Shown here piece after piece: positions 50,441 to 57,997 of a stretch of 64,000 bases of DNA. Source of the stretch: Streptomyces buecherae (lineage in GTDB: Bacteria > Actinomycetota > Actinomycetes > Streptomycetales > Streptomycetaceae). Position 1 is the stretch's first letter. Each line of letters starts with the position of its first letter. Position numbers and translations under genes: made by a program. Location: positions 5,368,501-5,432,500 of the forward strand of contig NZ_CP060404.1 in assembly GCF_014295035.1 (NCBI RefSeq), given 5' to 3'. The notes beneath the pieces are model-generated. The model saw only the letters and a list, made by a program, of their open reading frames with translations. It made no database searches and had not been told where the DNA came from.

Positions 50441-50839
50441 TTAAAGGTTGTTCATCTGTCCAAAGAAGCTGATGATCTCCTGTGGTGACGACATTTCCTG
50501 GCCAGACTTCTCGGCCGGCCCCTCGTCTTCCGTTTCTCCCGGCCGCGGAAGCGGCTCAGGGAAAGGTATATCCTTCGTGTCCTCCGCGTTCACCTTGATG
50601 GCGATGTAATTGGAGAGCTCTAGAGCATCGGACGCACGAGCGAGTATGTAATCGGAGTCAGACCACCGGGCCCGCTCGTCCATTGCTTGGAGCAACGACG
50701 AGCGGCCCGGCTTCTTCATCAAGGACTTAATCAGCACACCGACTCGGCGGATAGATAGCCGTCCACGCCAGAGGTCGAGCAGGTCCACGCCGAAGAATTC
50801 GAGTAGGTCCGCTTCGAGCTCATCAGGGTATTCCTGCAC
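50441..50839 (-). CDS. tail assembly chaperone, frameshift-extended part (GpT)
   Basis: 132 codons as an open frame in -1 register to the upstream chaperone gene. It has no good start of its own; the reading continues upstream as LIDAVRLVQEYPDELEADLLEFFG directly from the slippery site G GGA AAC at 50860-50866. So it is translated mainly as a fusion with the G part (about 238 residues). The C-terminal half has a Pro/Glu-rich linker. Classic position just before the tape measure gene. Confidence 0.85.
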   Translation of the reverse strand: MQEYPDELEADLLEFFGVDLLDLWRGRLSIRRVGVLIKSLMKKPGRSSLLQAMDERARWSDSDYILARASDALELSNYIAIKVNAEDTKDIPFPEPLPRPGETEDEGPAEKSGQEMSSPQEIISFFGQMNNL

Positions 50840-50856
50840 TAGGCGGACGGCATCAA

Positions 50857-51165
50857 TCAGTTTCCCGATTGGATGGCCATCCCCTGAGCCTCAGTGACTG
50901 CGGTCAGGAGATCCGTCCAATCACCGAAAGACGCTCTCTCTTCGAACGAGTTCTTCCATGCCTTCCACTGCTTCTCACCCAAAATGAGCTTCGTGGCCTC
51001 AATCTCGTCATCGGTCTCGAAAACATCGATTGGCAGCGCCTTGCCCACGGGAATGGTGAAAACGATGCCGCGATGCTCGAAAGTAGTGGTCTTCTTCTCT
51101 GCGGCCTCGATCTGCTGGCCGGCGCTCTTGGGCGCGGTGGCGCTCTTCGGCTTCTTGGCGGTCAT
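50857..51165 (-). CDS. tail assembly chaperone G part
   Basis: 102 residues from ATG 51165. Lys/Ala-rich start (TAKKPKSATAPKSAG), then RGIVFTIPVGKALPIDVFETDDEIEATKLILGEKQWKAWKNSFEERASFGDWTDLLTAVTEAQG. The last two sense codons lie in a canonical slippery heptamer (G GGA AAC) right before TGA, giving the -1 frameshift to GpT. The protein coats the tape measure during tail building. Confidence 0.88.
   Translation of the reverse strand: MTAKKPKSATAPKSAGQQIEAAEKKTTTFEHRGIVFTIPVGKALPIDVFETDDEIEATKLILGEKQWKAWKNSFEERASFGDWTDLLTAVTEAQGMAIQSGN
50860..50866 (-). promoter_or_regulatory. programmed -1 frameshift site GGGAAAC
   Basis: X-XXY-YYZ heptamer read G-GGA-AAC in the chaperone frame, directly followed by TGA. 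Slipping -1 continues into CTG-ATT-GAT of the downstream frame. Conserved use of -1 shifts here is known for lambda G/GT and most long-tailed phages. Confidence 0.85.
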
Positions 51166-51193
51166 TCAGGCAGCTCCTAGGGGTAAGTGGAAT

Positions 51194-51829
51194 TCAGGCA
51201 GAGGCGGACTTAGACAGCGTGCCGGGGGAAGTGGCCGGCGGCATGATGGACGGGTCATTCGTCAGCACGTAGCCAAGGCCACCCGCAAAGTCCAGGCCCT
51301 CTAGAGTCAATTCGTATTTGTGCGGTTCCTTGCGAGTGAGCTGAATGGCTCCGCGGTCAGAGACCATGGCGCGACTGATAACCACGCGCCACAGATAGCC
51401 CTTCTGCTGCCAGTCCACTACCAGGCTCACATCGGAGAATTCGGGAGTGGACGACAGATTCAATCGATAGACACCTGTCCCCGTCTCGCCGGTCTTGATC
51501 TCCGTCCACGGGGCGCCAAAAAAGTGCTCGGTGGTCACAGAATTGGTCTCGATAAAGGTGGACTTCACGGAGAAAGCGGCGCCGGTCACGATGTAAAGCA
51601 CCGGCACGGCGCTTTGCCAGGCCGCGACCGGACTCGTCTCCACGCTGGGGGTAAGAGTGACCCCGCTTTCGTCCACGTAGCCGAAATCGCGGTAGCCGGG
51701 CGGCGCGGTCTTCCCGTCGCCGAGCTCGGTTGGTGGCTTAGTTCCCCCGGTCGCCCCATCCACGGGCGCCGGAGCAATGTACAGCGCACCATTAGGCGCG
51801 AAGCGGATCTTCTGAGCATTGTTAGCCAT
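51194..51829 (-). CDS. major tail tube protein
   Basis: 211 residues from ATG 51829. Beta-sheet-rich with the pattern of actinophage tail tubes: NGALYIAPAPVDGATGG, DFGYVDESGVTLTPSVETSPVAAWQSAVPVLYIVTGAAFSVKSTFIETN, YRLNLSSTPEFSDVSLVVDWQQKGYLWRVVISRAMVSDRG. Located between the tail terminator and chaperone genes, as expected. A hairpin terminator lies just upstream (51853-51876), so it may have its own mRNA level. Confidence 0.85.
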   Translation of the reverse strand: MANNAQKIRFAPNGALYIAPAPVDGATGGTKPPTELGDGKTAPPGYRDFGYVDESGVTLTPSVETSPVAAWQSAVPVLYIVTGAAFSVKSTFIETNSVTTEHFFGAPWTEIKTGETGTGVYRLNLSSTPEFSDVSLVVDWQQKGYLWRVVISRAMVSDRGAIQLTRKEPHKYELTLEGLDFAGGLGYVLTNDPSIMPPATSPGTLSKSASA

Positions 51830-51852
51830 GGTCCTCCTGCGGGCATGAAAAA

Positions 51853-51876
51853 AAGCGCCCTGCTGTGAGGGCGCTT
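51853..51876 (-). terminator. leftward hairpin upstream of major tail gene
   Basis: AAGCGCCCT / AGGGCGCTT stem followed leftward by TTTTTTTCATGCCCG. Second member of the hairpin + T-run + CATGCCC set. Confidence 0.75.
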
Positions 51877-51960
51877 CATTGGTCGGTGGGCTGGCAGCGC
51901 CTCTATCGGCGCCGCCGGGTTATGTATCGCAGCATCAGGGCCCTGAGGGCGCCGGAGATG

Positions 51961-52350
51961 CTAGGGATAAGGAGTGTAGAAAACACTCACCTCACCTCCG
52001 TACACGTGCTCTCGCGAGGTCACATCCGGGATGTAGACCGGAGCTGAGATTTCCCCTATGTCCAGCACCTCAGCCCCACCCAGAATCATTCCGGGTAGAT
52101 TCTCTAGCAATTCTTCACGAACGAGCAGAGCCAGATCAATGCAGCGCTTTCGATCGAGCGCATACACCTCGTACTCAATGTCAGCTCGATCCATGGCTTC
52201 GCGGACGACGCGATAGCCGCCCGAGTGCTCCAGATAGACAGTCGTGGCACCCGTCGTGTGCTCGGTCATGTCGCCGCGCACCGCATCGCGCGGAATGCTC
52301 GGACGAGTGCGGAGGAACTCGATCACGACCTCAACAGCGTCTACTGTCAA
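51961..52350 (-). CDS. tail terminator protein
   Basis: 129 residues from TTG 52350, overlapping the preceding stop. VDAVEVVIEFLRTRPSIPRDAVRGDM ... TTVYLEHSGGYRVVREAMDRADIEYEVYALDRKRCIDLALLVREELLENLPGMI fits the Neck2 / tail-terminator fold (beta with a long helix). It caps the tail tube and joins it to the head. Confidence 0.7.
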   Translation of the reverse strand: MTVDAVEVVIEFLRTRPSIPRDAVRGDMTEHTTGATTVYLEHSGGYRVVREAMDRADIEYEVYALDRKRCIDLALLVREELLENLPGMILGGAEVLDIGEISAPVYIPDVTSREHVYGGEVSVFYTPYP

Positions 52351-52703
52351 TCGATCCTCATTTTGTAAAGAGCCTCCTTGAGAAAGCGCCGGCCCGGATG
52401 TTCACGACCCGACCGGTCCGTGAATCCGTCCTCCTGGAGCAGCGCATGACGAGCCCGCGGATTCGGCTCCACCGAGACGATCCCGTGCCAACCCTCGGAC
52501 GTGCGCTGCATGATGGATTTGATATTGCGAGACACGGCGTTCCAAGGGGCCGGGCGACTCCGGCGACGCCTCGGGGCGCGGCGGATGGCCTCGACCTGGA
52601 GCTCGTCAACGCGCTGGGCGATCAGATCCCGCACCTGGGGGCCGCGGAAAAAGGGGGTCTCCCAGTTGGGGCGGAGGACCAAGCGCACGCGAGGGCGCCT
52701 CAT
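52347..52703 (-). CDS. HK97 gp10-like head-tail connector / tail completion protein
   Basis: 118 residues from ATG 52703 (ATGA overlap with the preceding gene). RVRLVLRPNWETPFFRGPQVRDLIAQRVDELQVEAIRRAPRRRRSRPAPWNAVSRNIKSIM, later GWHGIVSVEPNPRARHALLQEDGF. Basic, with the Gp10-like helix-beta layout. Placed between head closure and tail terminator, where such proteins sit. Confidence 0.7.
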   Translation of the reverse strand: MRRPRVRLVLRPNWETPFFRGPQVRDLIAQRVDELQVEAIRRAPRRRRSRPAPWNAVSRNIKSIMQRTSEGWHGIVSVEPNPRARHALLQEDGFTDRSGREHPGRRFLKEALYKMRID

Positions 52704-53032
52704 GTGACCGCCCGCCACAGGCTCAGCCGGACGTGACGGCGAGAGGTCTGGGGGCGCCGCTTGATCGCGTCTACCTCGTAGCGGGCGCCGCGCACGAACA
52801 CGCGGTCCGCGGTGGCCACGTCCACCCCATAAGGGAGGAACACCGCCAGGCGCTCAGCGGCGGGCCGGCGCCCCGGGTCGGGTTCCTCCTCCTGGCCCTC
52901 CTCCTCCGGCTGGACGGAGCCCAGTCCAGCCCAGACGCGTACGGCCTGGTCCCAGTCTGGGCGCGTCGTGTACGCGGTCTCTGTCCTGGCGACCGTACGC
53001 CAGATCTCTACGGGTTCAGTGAATGAGAGCAG
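52700..53032 (-). CDS. head closure / head-tail connector protein, apparent CTG start
   Basis: 110 residues. No ATG, GTG or TTG is available: an in-frame stop TAG lies 15 bp before CTG 53032, and coding resemblance (SFTEPVEIWRTVARTETAYTTRPDWDQAVRVWAGLGSVQP) begins at once. GAAGGGAG precedes the CTG at 5 nt. The end ARYEVDAIKRRPQTSRRHVRLSLWRAVT matches short head-closure proteins. The gene is missing from standard start-codon searches and would be overlooked. Confidence 0.7.
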   Translation of the reverse strand: MLSFTEPVEIWRTVARTETAYTTRPDWDQAVRVWAGLGSVQPEEEGQEEEPDPGRRPAAERLAVFLPYGVDVATADRVFVRGARYEVDAIKRRPQTSRRHVRLSLWRAVT

Positions 53033-53061
53033 GCGAACTCCCTTCTATGTCATCCTGGTTG

Positions 53062-53209
53062 CTGGTCCCCGCGTGGGCGGGGATGGCCCAAGCCAAGCAA
53101 CCGTAGACCCGATACACACTCACTCGTCCCCGCGTGCGGGGTTGGCTCCGTGACGACGTGTGCGAGGTCAGCGAGGCTGGCGTATCCCCGCGTGTGCGGG
53201 GCTCACTCC
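53062..53209. CRISPR. three-repeat mini-CRISPR array, type I-E-like repeats
   Basis: Repeats at 53062-53090, 53123-53149 and 53181-53209 share the core TCCCCGCGTGxGCGGGG; the second lacks 2 bp of the loop. The spacers are 32 bp (53091-53122) and 31 bp (53150-53180). Repeat length 29 and spacer 32 match type I-E, and the core resembles Streptomyces I-E repeats. An antisense reading gives the familiar PRTRG / PAHAG peptides seen when I-E arrays are mistranslated. It occupies the only sizeable gap in the virion operon, between the connector genes; the third repeat overlaps the connector stop codon. No cas genes are in the window. Confidence 0.75.
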
Positions 53210-53742
53210 CATACGCGCTTCGCTGCCAGATTGAGCGTCCCTGCGGTCGGTCTTCGGTACGGCCGGAGGGAGGCCCGCGCGGCGCCTGAGAGGGCCTGCG
53301 CCGTGCCGGCCCCGGCAAAGGACACCTCAACCTCTCCGACCCGTTCCGACTCCACACCCGGACTCAGCGCTAGCCACCGGATGACCTCGGCACTGGTGAT
53401 GGCGACCAGGCCGGCCGGCGCCGGCGTGTGGCCCCAGGAGCCAGTCACTGTGACGAGCTGCCCGAGCCAGTGAGCGTCGCGCACCAGCTCGGTGCCGCGG
53501 TGCGTGTAGTCCGTGACGACAGCGCCGTCCTGGTGGACGGCGGAGATCGTGAGGCGGGTCCGGTACCGGAGGGGGATCGGGAGGGCCGGCCCGCCCTGCG
53601 GGTACAGGGCGAAGGTCGCACCCTCGCGGCGCAGCAGCTCGCGCCCGCAGTAGTCCTCTATCAAGGCGCTCACGTCCTGGAGGAAGGCGCTCACTCGCGG
53701 AGCCTCATCGAGGCCGATGGGCCGCCCGAGACGGGCGGCCAC
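53203..53742 (-). CDS. head-tail connector (adaptor) protein
   Basis: 179 residues from GTG 53742; CTG 53766 is attractive because it adds LAFATVDD, completing the usual start (AFATVDDVAARLGRPIG), and lies 1 bp after the capsid stop. Features: ISALIEDYCGREL-type helix (FLQDVSALIEDYCGRELLRREGATFALYPQGGPALPIPLRY), TVTGSWGHTPAPAGLVAITSAEVIRWLA, as in Gp6/Gp15-like adaptors that bind the portal ring. Confidence 0.75.
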   Translation of the reverse strand: MAARLGRPIGLDEAPRVSAFLQDVSALIEDYCGRELLRREGATFALYPQGGPALPIPLRYRTRLTISAVHQDGAVVTDYTHRGTELVRDAHWLGQLVTVTGSWGHTPAPAGLVAITSAEVIRWLALSPGVESERVGEVEVSFAGAGTAQALSGAARASLRPYRRPTAGTLNLAAKRVWE

Positions 53743-53767
53743 ATCGTCTACCGTCGCGAATGCCAGA

Positions 53768-54892
53768 TCAGCTATCGCGGCCCCGCTTACTGGCCGCGCT
53801 GGCAGTTCCAGCGGCCTTTTCCGTGATATTGATCTTGAGGCCGCGCACGAATTGTTCGCCGATCAAAACCCCCCGCGCCTCGTAATCTGGATCTTCCTTC
53901 ACAGTCGCCAGGCCGTACATAGTGTCAAGGCCGATGGTGTCCGCCTTCTTGTCGTAGTCATAATCCACCAGCATCCTGGTAGCGATCCCGTTTACGTCCT
54001 GGACGGAGCCGGTAACCGCGCCCATCGGAATTGCAGGGCAAGCGGAAGCGAGGAGCATGGCCGACTTGTGGAAGACGTAGCCCTCAAGGCCGAAAGAATT
54101 GTGTGACACAACGTCAAACGTGTAGATGTTGCCGACCACTGCGCGCCGCAGGGCGTTCGTGTCGCCGCTGTAAGAAACCGCGACGAATTCGGGGTCCTTG
54201 ATCAGGATGTTGTGAAATTCCGGACCCACGATGAGGTAGCGCTCAGAAACGGGAACATTCGCAATATCCATGTGCATCCGTGCATCCGCGAGGGCGGTAC
54301 GGAGAGCCAAGGCCCTGTCAGCAAGATTCTGACGGGTGCCATCCGCAGCGGGAATGGTGACGTTGATGTCCCCGCCTACCGCCGCAATGGCTTCTGCGGA
54401 GAGACCTGCCCGAGTAATGTTCCTCTTAATGAAGCCGGCCGTGGTGTCATCGAAATACTCGGCAAAACCCCGAGTCAGCTTGGAGAGCACCTGGGCGCCG
54501 AAGCGCTTCAAATCAAAGGCTATCTGCTCCATGCTCAGCGTGGTGCCATTCTGAGCCAGCGTCGTCAGGCGGACCGGGAACCGCGACTCGCGAATGAAGC
54601 CGTCCGGCGCCCGACGAGGCGCGGTAGGCAGCGGCCGATCCGAGGCCGCGGCGAATCGATCGCTGTCGCCCTTGATCGGGTTCTCGATCGGCGCGGAGAT
54701 TCCGGATTCCTGGACCTTGATTCCGCGGCCCTCCCGGTTGACGTTGATCACATCGCCCACGCCGCCAGTAAAATTGAGCTGGCTATAGCGGGCAGGAATC
54801 CCGCCCAAGGTGAGCTGTCGATCCAAAAGGCCCAGTGCCGCAATGGTCACCTGAACCGGGTTCAAATTAAATCGATGCGTGGTACGCGCCAT
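53768..54892 (-). CDS. major capsid protein
   Basis: 374 residues from ATG 54892. MARTTHRFNLNPVQVTIAALGLLDRQLTLGGIPARYSQLNFTGGVGDVINV... then NITRAGLSAEAIAAVGGDINVTIPAADGTRQN, and the C-terminal GLEGYVFHKSAMLLASACP, with ATMLVDYDYDKKADTIGLDTMYG-type strands of the P22/HK97 coat fold. It follows the scaffold gene and precedes connectors, the standard capsid slot. No N-terminal delta domain or protease gene, consistent with a separate scaffold. Confidence 0.9.
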   Translation of the reverse strand: MARTTHRFNLNPVQVTIAALGLLDRQLTLGGIPARYSQLNFTGGVGDVINVNREGRGIKVQESGISAPIENPIKGDSDRFAAASDRPLPTAPRRAPDGFIRESRFPVRLTTLAQNGTTLSMEQIAFDLKRFGAQVLSKLTRGFAEYFDDTTAGFIKRNITRAGLSAEAIAAVGGDINVTIPAADGTRQNLADRALALRTALADARMHMDIANVPVSERYLIVGPEFHNILIKDPEFVAVSYSGDTNALRRAVVGNIYTFDVVSHNSFGLEGYVFHKSAMLLASACPAIPMGAVTGSVQDVNGIATRMLVDYDYDKKADTIGLDTMYGLATVKEDPDYEARGVLIGEQFVRGLKINITEKAAGTASAASKRGRDS

Positions 54893-54921
54893 GTATAGCC
54901 TCTCTGCTAGGGAAAAGGGAT

Positions 54922-55434
54922 TTAGAGGAAGCGACCGTCAGTGATCATGTCGGCGAGCTCGGTCGGGTTCATGCTGGAAATGTCCGATCCCCGAGACGGA
55001 AAGGTGCCGGCTCCGTGGAGCTCGGGGAAATCCGGCCGAGCCTTGATCTTTTGCTTTTCGATGTAGTCACCGATGCGCTCGGCGCTGGGCCGGCCATCCT
55101 CGCCGGTGAAAGCCGTCAGATTCAGGTACTCCAAGGAGTCGGCCACGTCCACGCCGGCCGAAGCGCCCTGGGCGCGCAGCTCCGCCTTCACCAGCTCCGC
55201 GCCGAGCTCGGCCAGGACGCCGCGGCGGGCCTCGGCCTTGGCGTCTTCTAGGGCGCGTTCCTGGTCCGTGAGCTCGGCCTGTCGTGCGGCCTCCAGCTCG
55301 GTCCGGAGCCGGGCGGCCTCCTCCTGGGCCTGCGTCAGCGCGGCCTGGAGGGCAGCCGGCGCAGTCTCGGGGTCGGTCTTGCCCTGGCCCTCGTCGGCCG
55401 GGGCGCCGGTCTCGGTGCTGTTCTCGTCGCTCAA
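54922..55434 (-). CDS. capsid scaffolding protein
   Basis: 170 residues. Acidic start, then coiled coil (ALQAALTQAQEEAARLRTELEAARQAELTDQERALEDAKAEARRG), a middle GVDVADSLEYLNLTAF, and a C-terminal end (GSDISSMNPTELADMITDGRF). This is the DUF4355-type scaffold that guides capsid assembly and then leaves. Location directly before the capsid gene agrees. Confidence 0.88.
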   Translation of the reverse strand: MSDENSTETGAPADEGQGKTDPETAPAALQAALTQAQEEAARLRTELEAARQAELTDQERALEDAKAEARRGVLAELGAELVKAELRAQGASAGVDVADSLEYLNLTAFTGEDGRPSAERIGDYIEKQKIKARPDFPELHGAGTFPSRGSDISSMNPTELADMITDGRFL

Positions 55435-55442
55435 AGCGCCTC

Positions 55443-56900
55443 CTAAGAGTCTTCGTTTAGCTTGCGGTTGACGTTGCCTGAGTTGCCTTGCGGCGGTTTA
55501 GAAGCCATTTGGCGGGCCGTTTTCGGCTGGGGAGTCGCCCCAAAGCCCCCACCTGTTTCAGGCTTAGGGCCGATATGTTGGAGTTCCGCTGCGGCCCGTG
55601 CATCTTCCTTCCGCCACTCGCGGAAAGTAGCGATCTGAGCATCTGAATAGCCGGCGTCTGCCCAAAGTTGAGGCAAGGGCACATCCAATTGATGCAGCTT
55701 CAAAAGCGCGTCAATATGCTGCGCCTCAGTTCGATACTCTGGGTCACGCCACACAGTTTCCATGTCGTATGCGTGCTGCCGCTTGTCGTGTTTGATGGCA
55801 AAGCACAAACGAATTACCTGTTCCCAGGACTCGCCGAAGCCCCGAAGGCGCTCTTTTACCTTCGCGACTAGGCCGGCTTCGGCCGAGAGAATTGATTCAC
55901 CCGAAGGGAAAGTGGTCCCGTTGGCTAGGAAGTAGGTGGGCGGAGTTCTGGAAATGCTCGCGAGGTGCTGCACGAGCATGCTGATCAAGGTCACCCAGTT
56001 AGCGAGGTCAGCCGCAGCGAATGATCCGAAACGGGCTTGAGGGTCCTCGGCCTGCAAGAGCTTGTCCACGGCCACTTGAAAGGGCTCGACCGGATTCCCG
56101 TTCTCGTCCTCTGTGATCTCAAGACCGCTGACGAATTTCTGCGGGAAAGCCGCCGTCTCAGACGCCATCAGCGCGTCAGAGATCACTTTGTTCACTGCAT
56201 CCTGGATAGGGATCACATCGGACAGCTCTGAGCGGTCAACGCCGCTCAGTCGCAGGCGATTCCGGAATGGGACGATGGGAACGATGTCCAGAGGATTCGG
56301 GCCCCGCGTGCCCTCTTCCCAGGACTGCCCTGGCCGGGTCTCGTAGACATATTCCGGAGTCCATAGCGTGGCCCAGTGCCGACCCCAGGAGTCCACATGA
56401 AAGTGAGCTGCTGCCTCTATCTCCGTGATAGATCCGCGGCGGTACTCGACCGCCAGATTGCGGGCCTCGATAGGGCTAATCTTCGGCTCGCTGGTCTTCT
56501 CGTCAGGCCAGACGAGGACGTACGCGACGCCCTGAACCAGGCTATCGAGGTGTACCGCACCGCTCAGCGCGTCCATGCGATTGCGCTGCCAAATGTGTCG
56601 AGCCTGGTCGTCTGTGCCTGGGGACTCCGCCAGGCGAAAAGCTTCGACATGCATTCGCTCCGTGCACGAGTCCACGATGAGGCCGCAGAAATTATCCCGC
56701 CACGTTTCGAAGACCTCGCGAAATTCGTGACGGTACCGCATCTGGGCAAAAGCTAGCCGCTGATGCTCGCCATCGTAATACTCGACGTAGCCGTCTAGTT
56801 CCGGCCGCTGCTGGGTCAGCTTTCCGTAGAGATACCGGAGCCAGTCAGCGGGGCTTTCGGGCGGGGACATGGCGCTATGGCCACCGGGGGGAACTATCAA
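55443..56900 (-). CDS. portal protein (SPP1 gp6-like)
   Basis: 485 residues from TTG 56900 with AGGAGG at short spacing; ATG 56870 (MSPPESPADWLRYLY) is an alternative and nearer the family start. Motifs: GYVEYYDGEHQRLAFAQMRYRHEFREVFETWRDNFCGLIVDSCTERM, NPLDIVPIVPFRNRLRLSGVDRSELSDVIPIQDAVNKVISDALMASETAAFPQKFVSGL, then LISMLVQHLASISRTPPTYF. It forms the dodecameric DNA gate at the capsid vertex. Confidence 0.93.
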   Translation of the reverse strand: MIVPPGGHSAMSPPESPADWLRYLYGKLTQQRPELDGYVEYYDGEHQRLAFAQMRYRHEFREVFETWRDNFCGLIVDSCTERMHVEAFRLAESPGTDDQARHIWQRNRMDALSGAVHLDSLVQGVAYVLVWPDEKTSEPKISPIEARNLAVEYRRGSITEIEAAAHFHVDSWGRHWATLWTPEYVYETRPGQSWEEGTRGPNPLDIVPIVPFRNRLRLSGVDRSELSDVIPIQDAVNKVISDALMASETAAFPQKFVSGLEITEDENGNPVEPFQVAVDKLLQAEDPQARFGSFAAADLANWVTLISMLVQHLASISRTPPTYFLANGTTFPSGESILSAEAGLVAKVKERLRGFGESWEQVIRLCFAIKHDKRQHAYDMETVWRDPEYRTEAQHIDALLKLHQLDVPLPQLWADAGYSDAQIATFREWRKEDARAAAELQHIGPKPETGGGFGATPQPKTARQMASKPPQGNSGNVNRKLNEDS

Positions 56901-56912
56901 ATAACCTCCTTC

Positions 56913-57938
56913 CTAGAATCCGACGACACGGGCACGCCTGATCTTCATGCGCCCGTCCGCGATAGCGTCGGCGCGAGCCTCCAGAGCCAATACGCCACAC
57001 ATGGCGAGGTCTATTTTTCGCTTCGACTTTGGGTTCTCCTTCTGAATGAGAACGCCGGTTGATGAGCCCTGCGGTACCTCGCGTTTCACGGCATTAAGGA
57101 CGTGCGTCGTCAAACGCTTGTCCCCGTCGTGCTTGAGATCCCGAGAGGTGACCGCGGAGCGGAAGCGCTCAATGGCCTGGACTGTCCGCGTGATCTTATT
57201 AGTCCAGAACTCGAAGACGATATCCGTGCCGTGCTTGATGGCCCATCGCCCGATAGCCTCTTGGAAGTACGGAGGATCGCAATAAACCCAGAGCACGCGA
57301 TAACGGCGGAAAGCTTCATCGATAGCGGCCTCGACCGCGAGTGCGTCAACTTCCCAATCCTCGGGCGCATTCTCCGGTCGCTGCCACACGGCAATCACGA
57401 ACAGCTTGGCGTCCCGCATTCTGACGCCCACGATCCCGGTCGCGTCATTTCTGACACTGCCGTCGAAACCGATCGCGATCATGTCGCCGTCGCGTATCGG
57501 GTCGCCCTCCGACAGGCACGCTTTCCATTCAGCCGCGTTCATCCAACCGTCGGATGACTCGGCGATCTGGTTGAAGTAGAAGCGGCAGTATGTCGAATCC
57601 GGTGTCGTGCGGTCGTAGAGAATGGTCCGCATTAGACCGTCGATATCGGCCCACACGGCATCGCCGTACGCCTCTATGAGCGCCCGGCGTACGGCCCGCG
57701 CGGTGCGTAGGTCTTCCAGGGCAATAGAGCCCTCTACGCAGTCATAAAGCCAGAAGCCTTGCAAGACCATTTCTGACTCGTGGATGATCTGCGCAACGCT
57801 ACCTTCGAGCGGGTTGTATGCGTTGGTGGTACAGACCCACCGAGACCCCATCTTGGTTGTCTTTTCGACATTCCTTTTCAGGGTCTGGTAGAAGTCGGGC
57901 CCGCCATTCGTGCCCACCCAATGATGGACCTCATCCAT
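56913..57938 (-). CDS. terminase large subunit, C-terminal part (Walker B and nuclease)
   Basis: Starts in register at V-L-MDEVHHWV, the Walker B / catalytic carboxylate region, and runs through the RNase-H-type nuclease: AIGFDGSVRNDATGIVGV, WVYCDPPYFQEAIGRWA, then LTTHVLNAVKREVPQG. 341 codons. The missing N-terminal half is 57977-58546, in another frame because of a 53-nt insertion between them. If not joined by recoding or by reversal of the insertion, the phage cannot package DNA. Confidence 0.9.
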   Translation of the reverse strand: MDEVHHWVGTNGGPDFYQTLKRNVEKTTKMGSRWVCTTNAYNPLEGSVAQIIHESEMVLQGFWLYDCVEGSIALEDLRTARAVRRALIEAYGDAVWADIDGLMRTILYDRTTPDSTYCRFYFNQIAESSDGWMNAAEWKACLSEGDPIRDGDMIAIGFDGSVRNDATGIVGVRMRDAKLFVIAVWQRPENAPEDWEVDALAVEAAIDEAFRRYRVLWVYCDPPYFQEAIGRWAIKHGTDIVFEFWTNKITRTVQAIERFRSAVTSRDLKHDGDKRLTTHVLNAVKREVPQGSSTGVLIQKENPKSKRKIDLAMCGVLALEARADAIADGRMKIRRARVVGF

Positions 57939-57944
57939 GAGAAC

Positions 57945-57997
57945 GAATCACGCATTCACCAGGGCCCCAGCAGGGGTCAGCCCACCGGGGCCCTGGC
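57945..57997 (-). other. 53-nt hairpin insertion inside terminase
   Basis: Removing exactly these 53 bp joins the halves as ...EGNRPTF-VLMDEVHHWV..., the expected terminase sequence. The insertion holds a perfect 10-bp inverted repeat, CCAGGGCCCC (57959-57968 on plus) and GGGGCCCTGG (57987-57996), with an inner GGG/CCC stem, and the flanking codons are TTT before and TTC after. It introduces stops in both frames. Layout (matched codons, hairpin, about 50 nt) is like the T4 gene 60 bypass; a plain disruptive insertion is the simpler reading. Confidence 0.75.

Noticed and set aside
53016..53357. 113-aa minus-strand frame between connector genes
   Set aside because: Its PRTRG and PAHAG segments come from translating CRISPR-like repeats; no ribosome site, and it overlaps two real genes.
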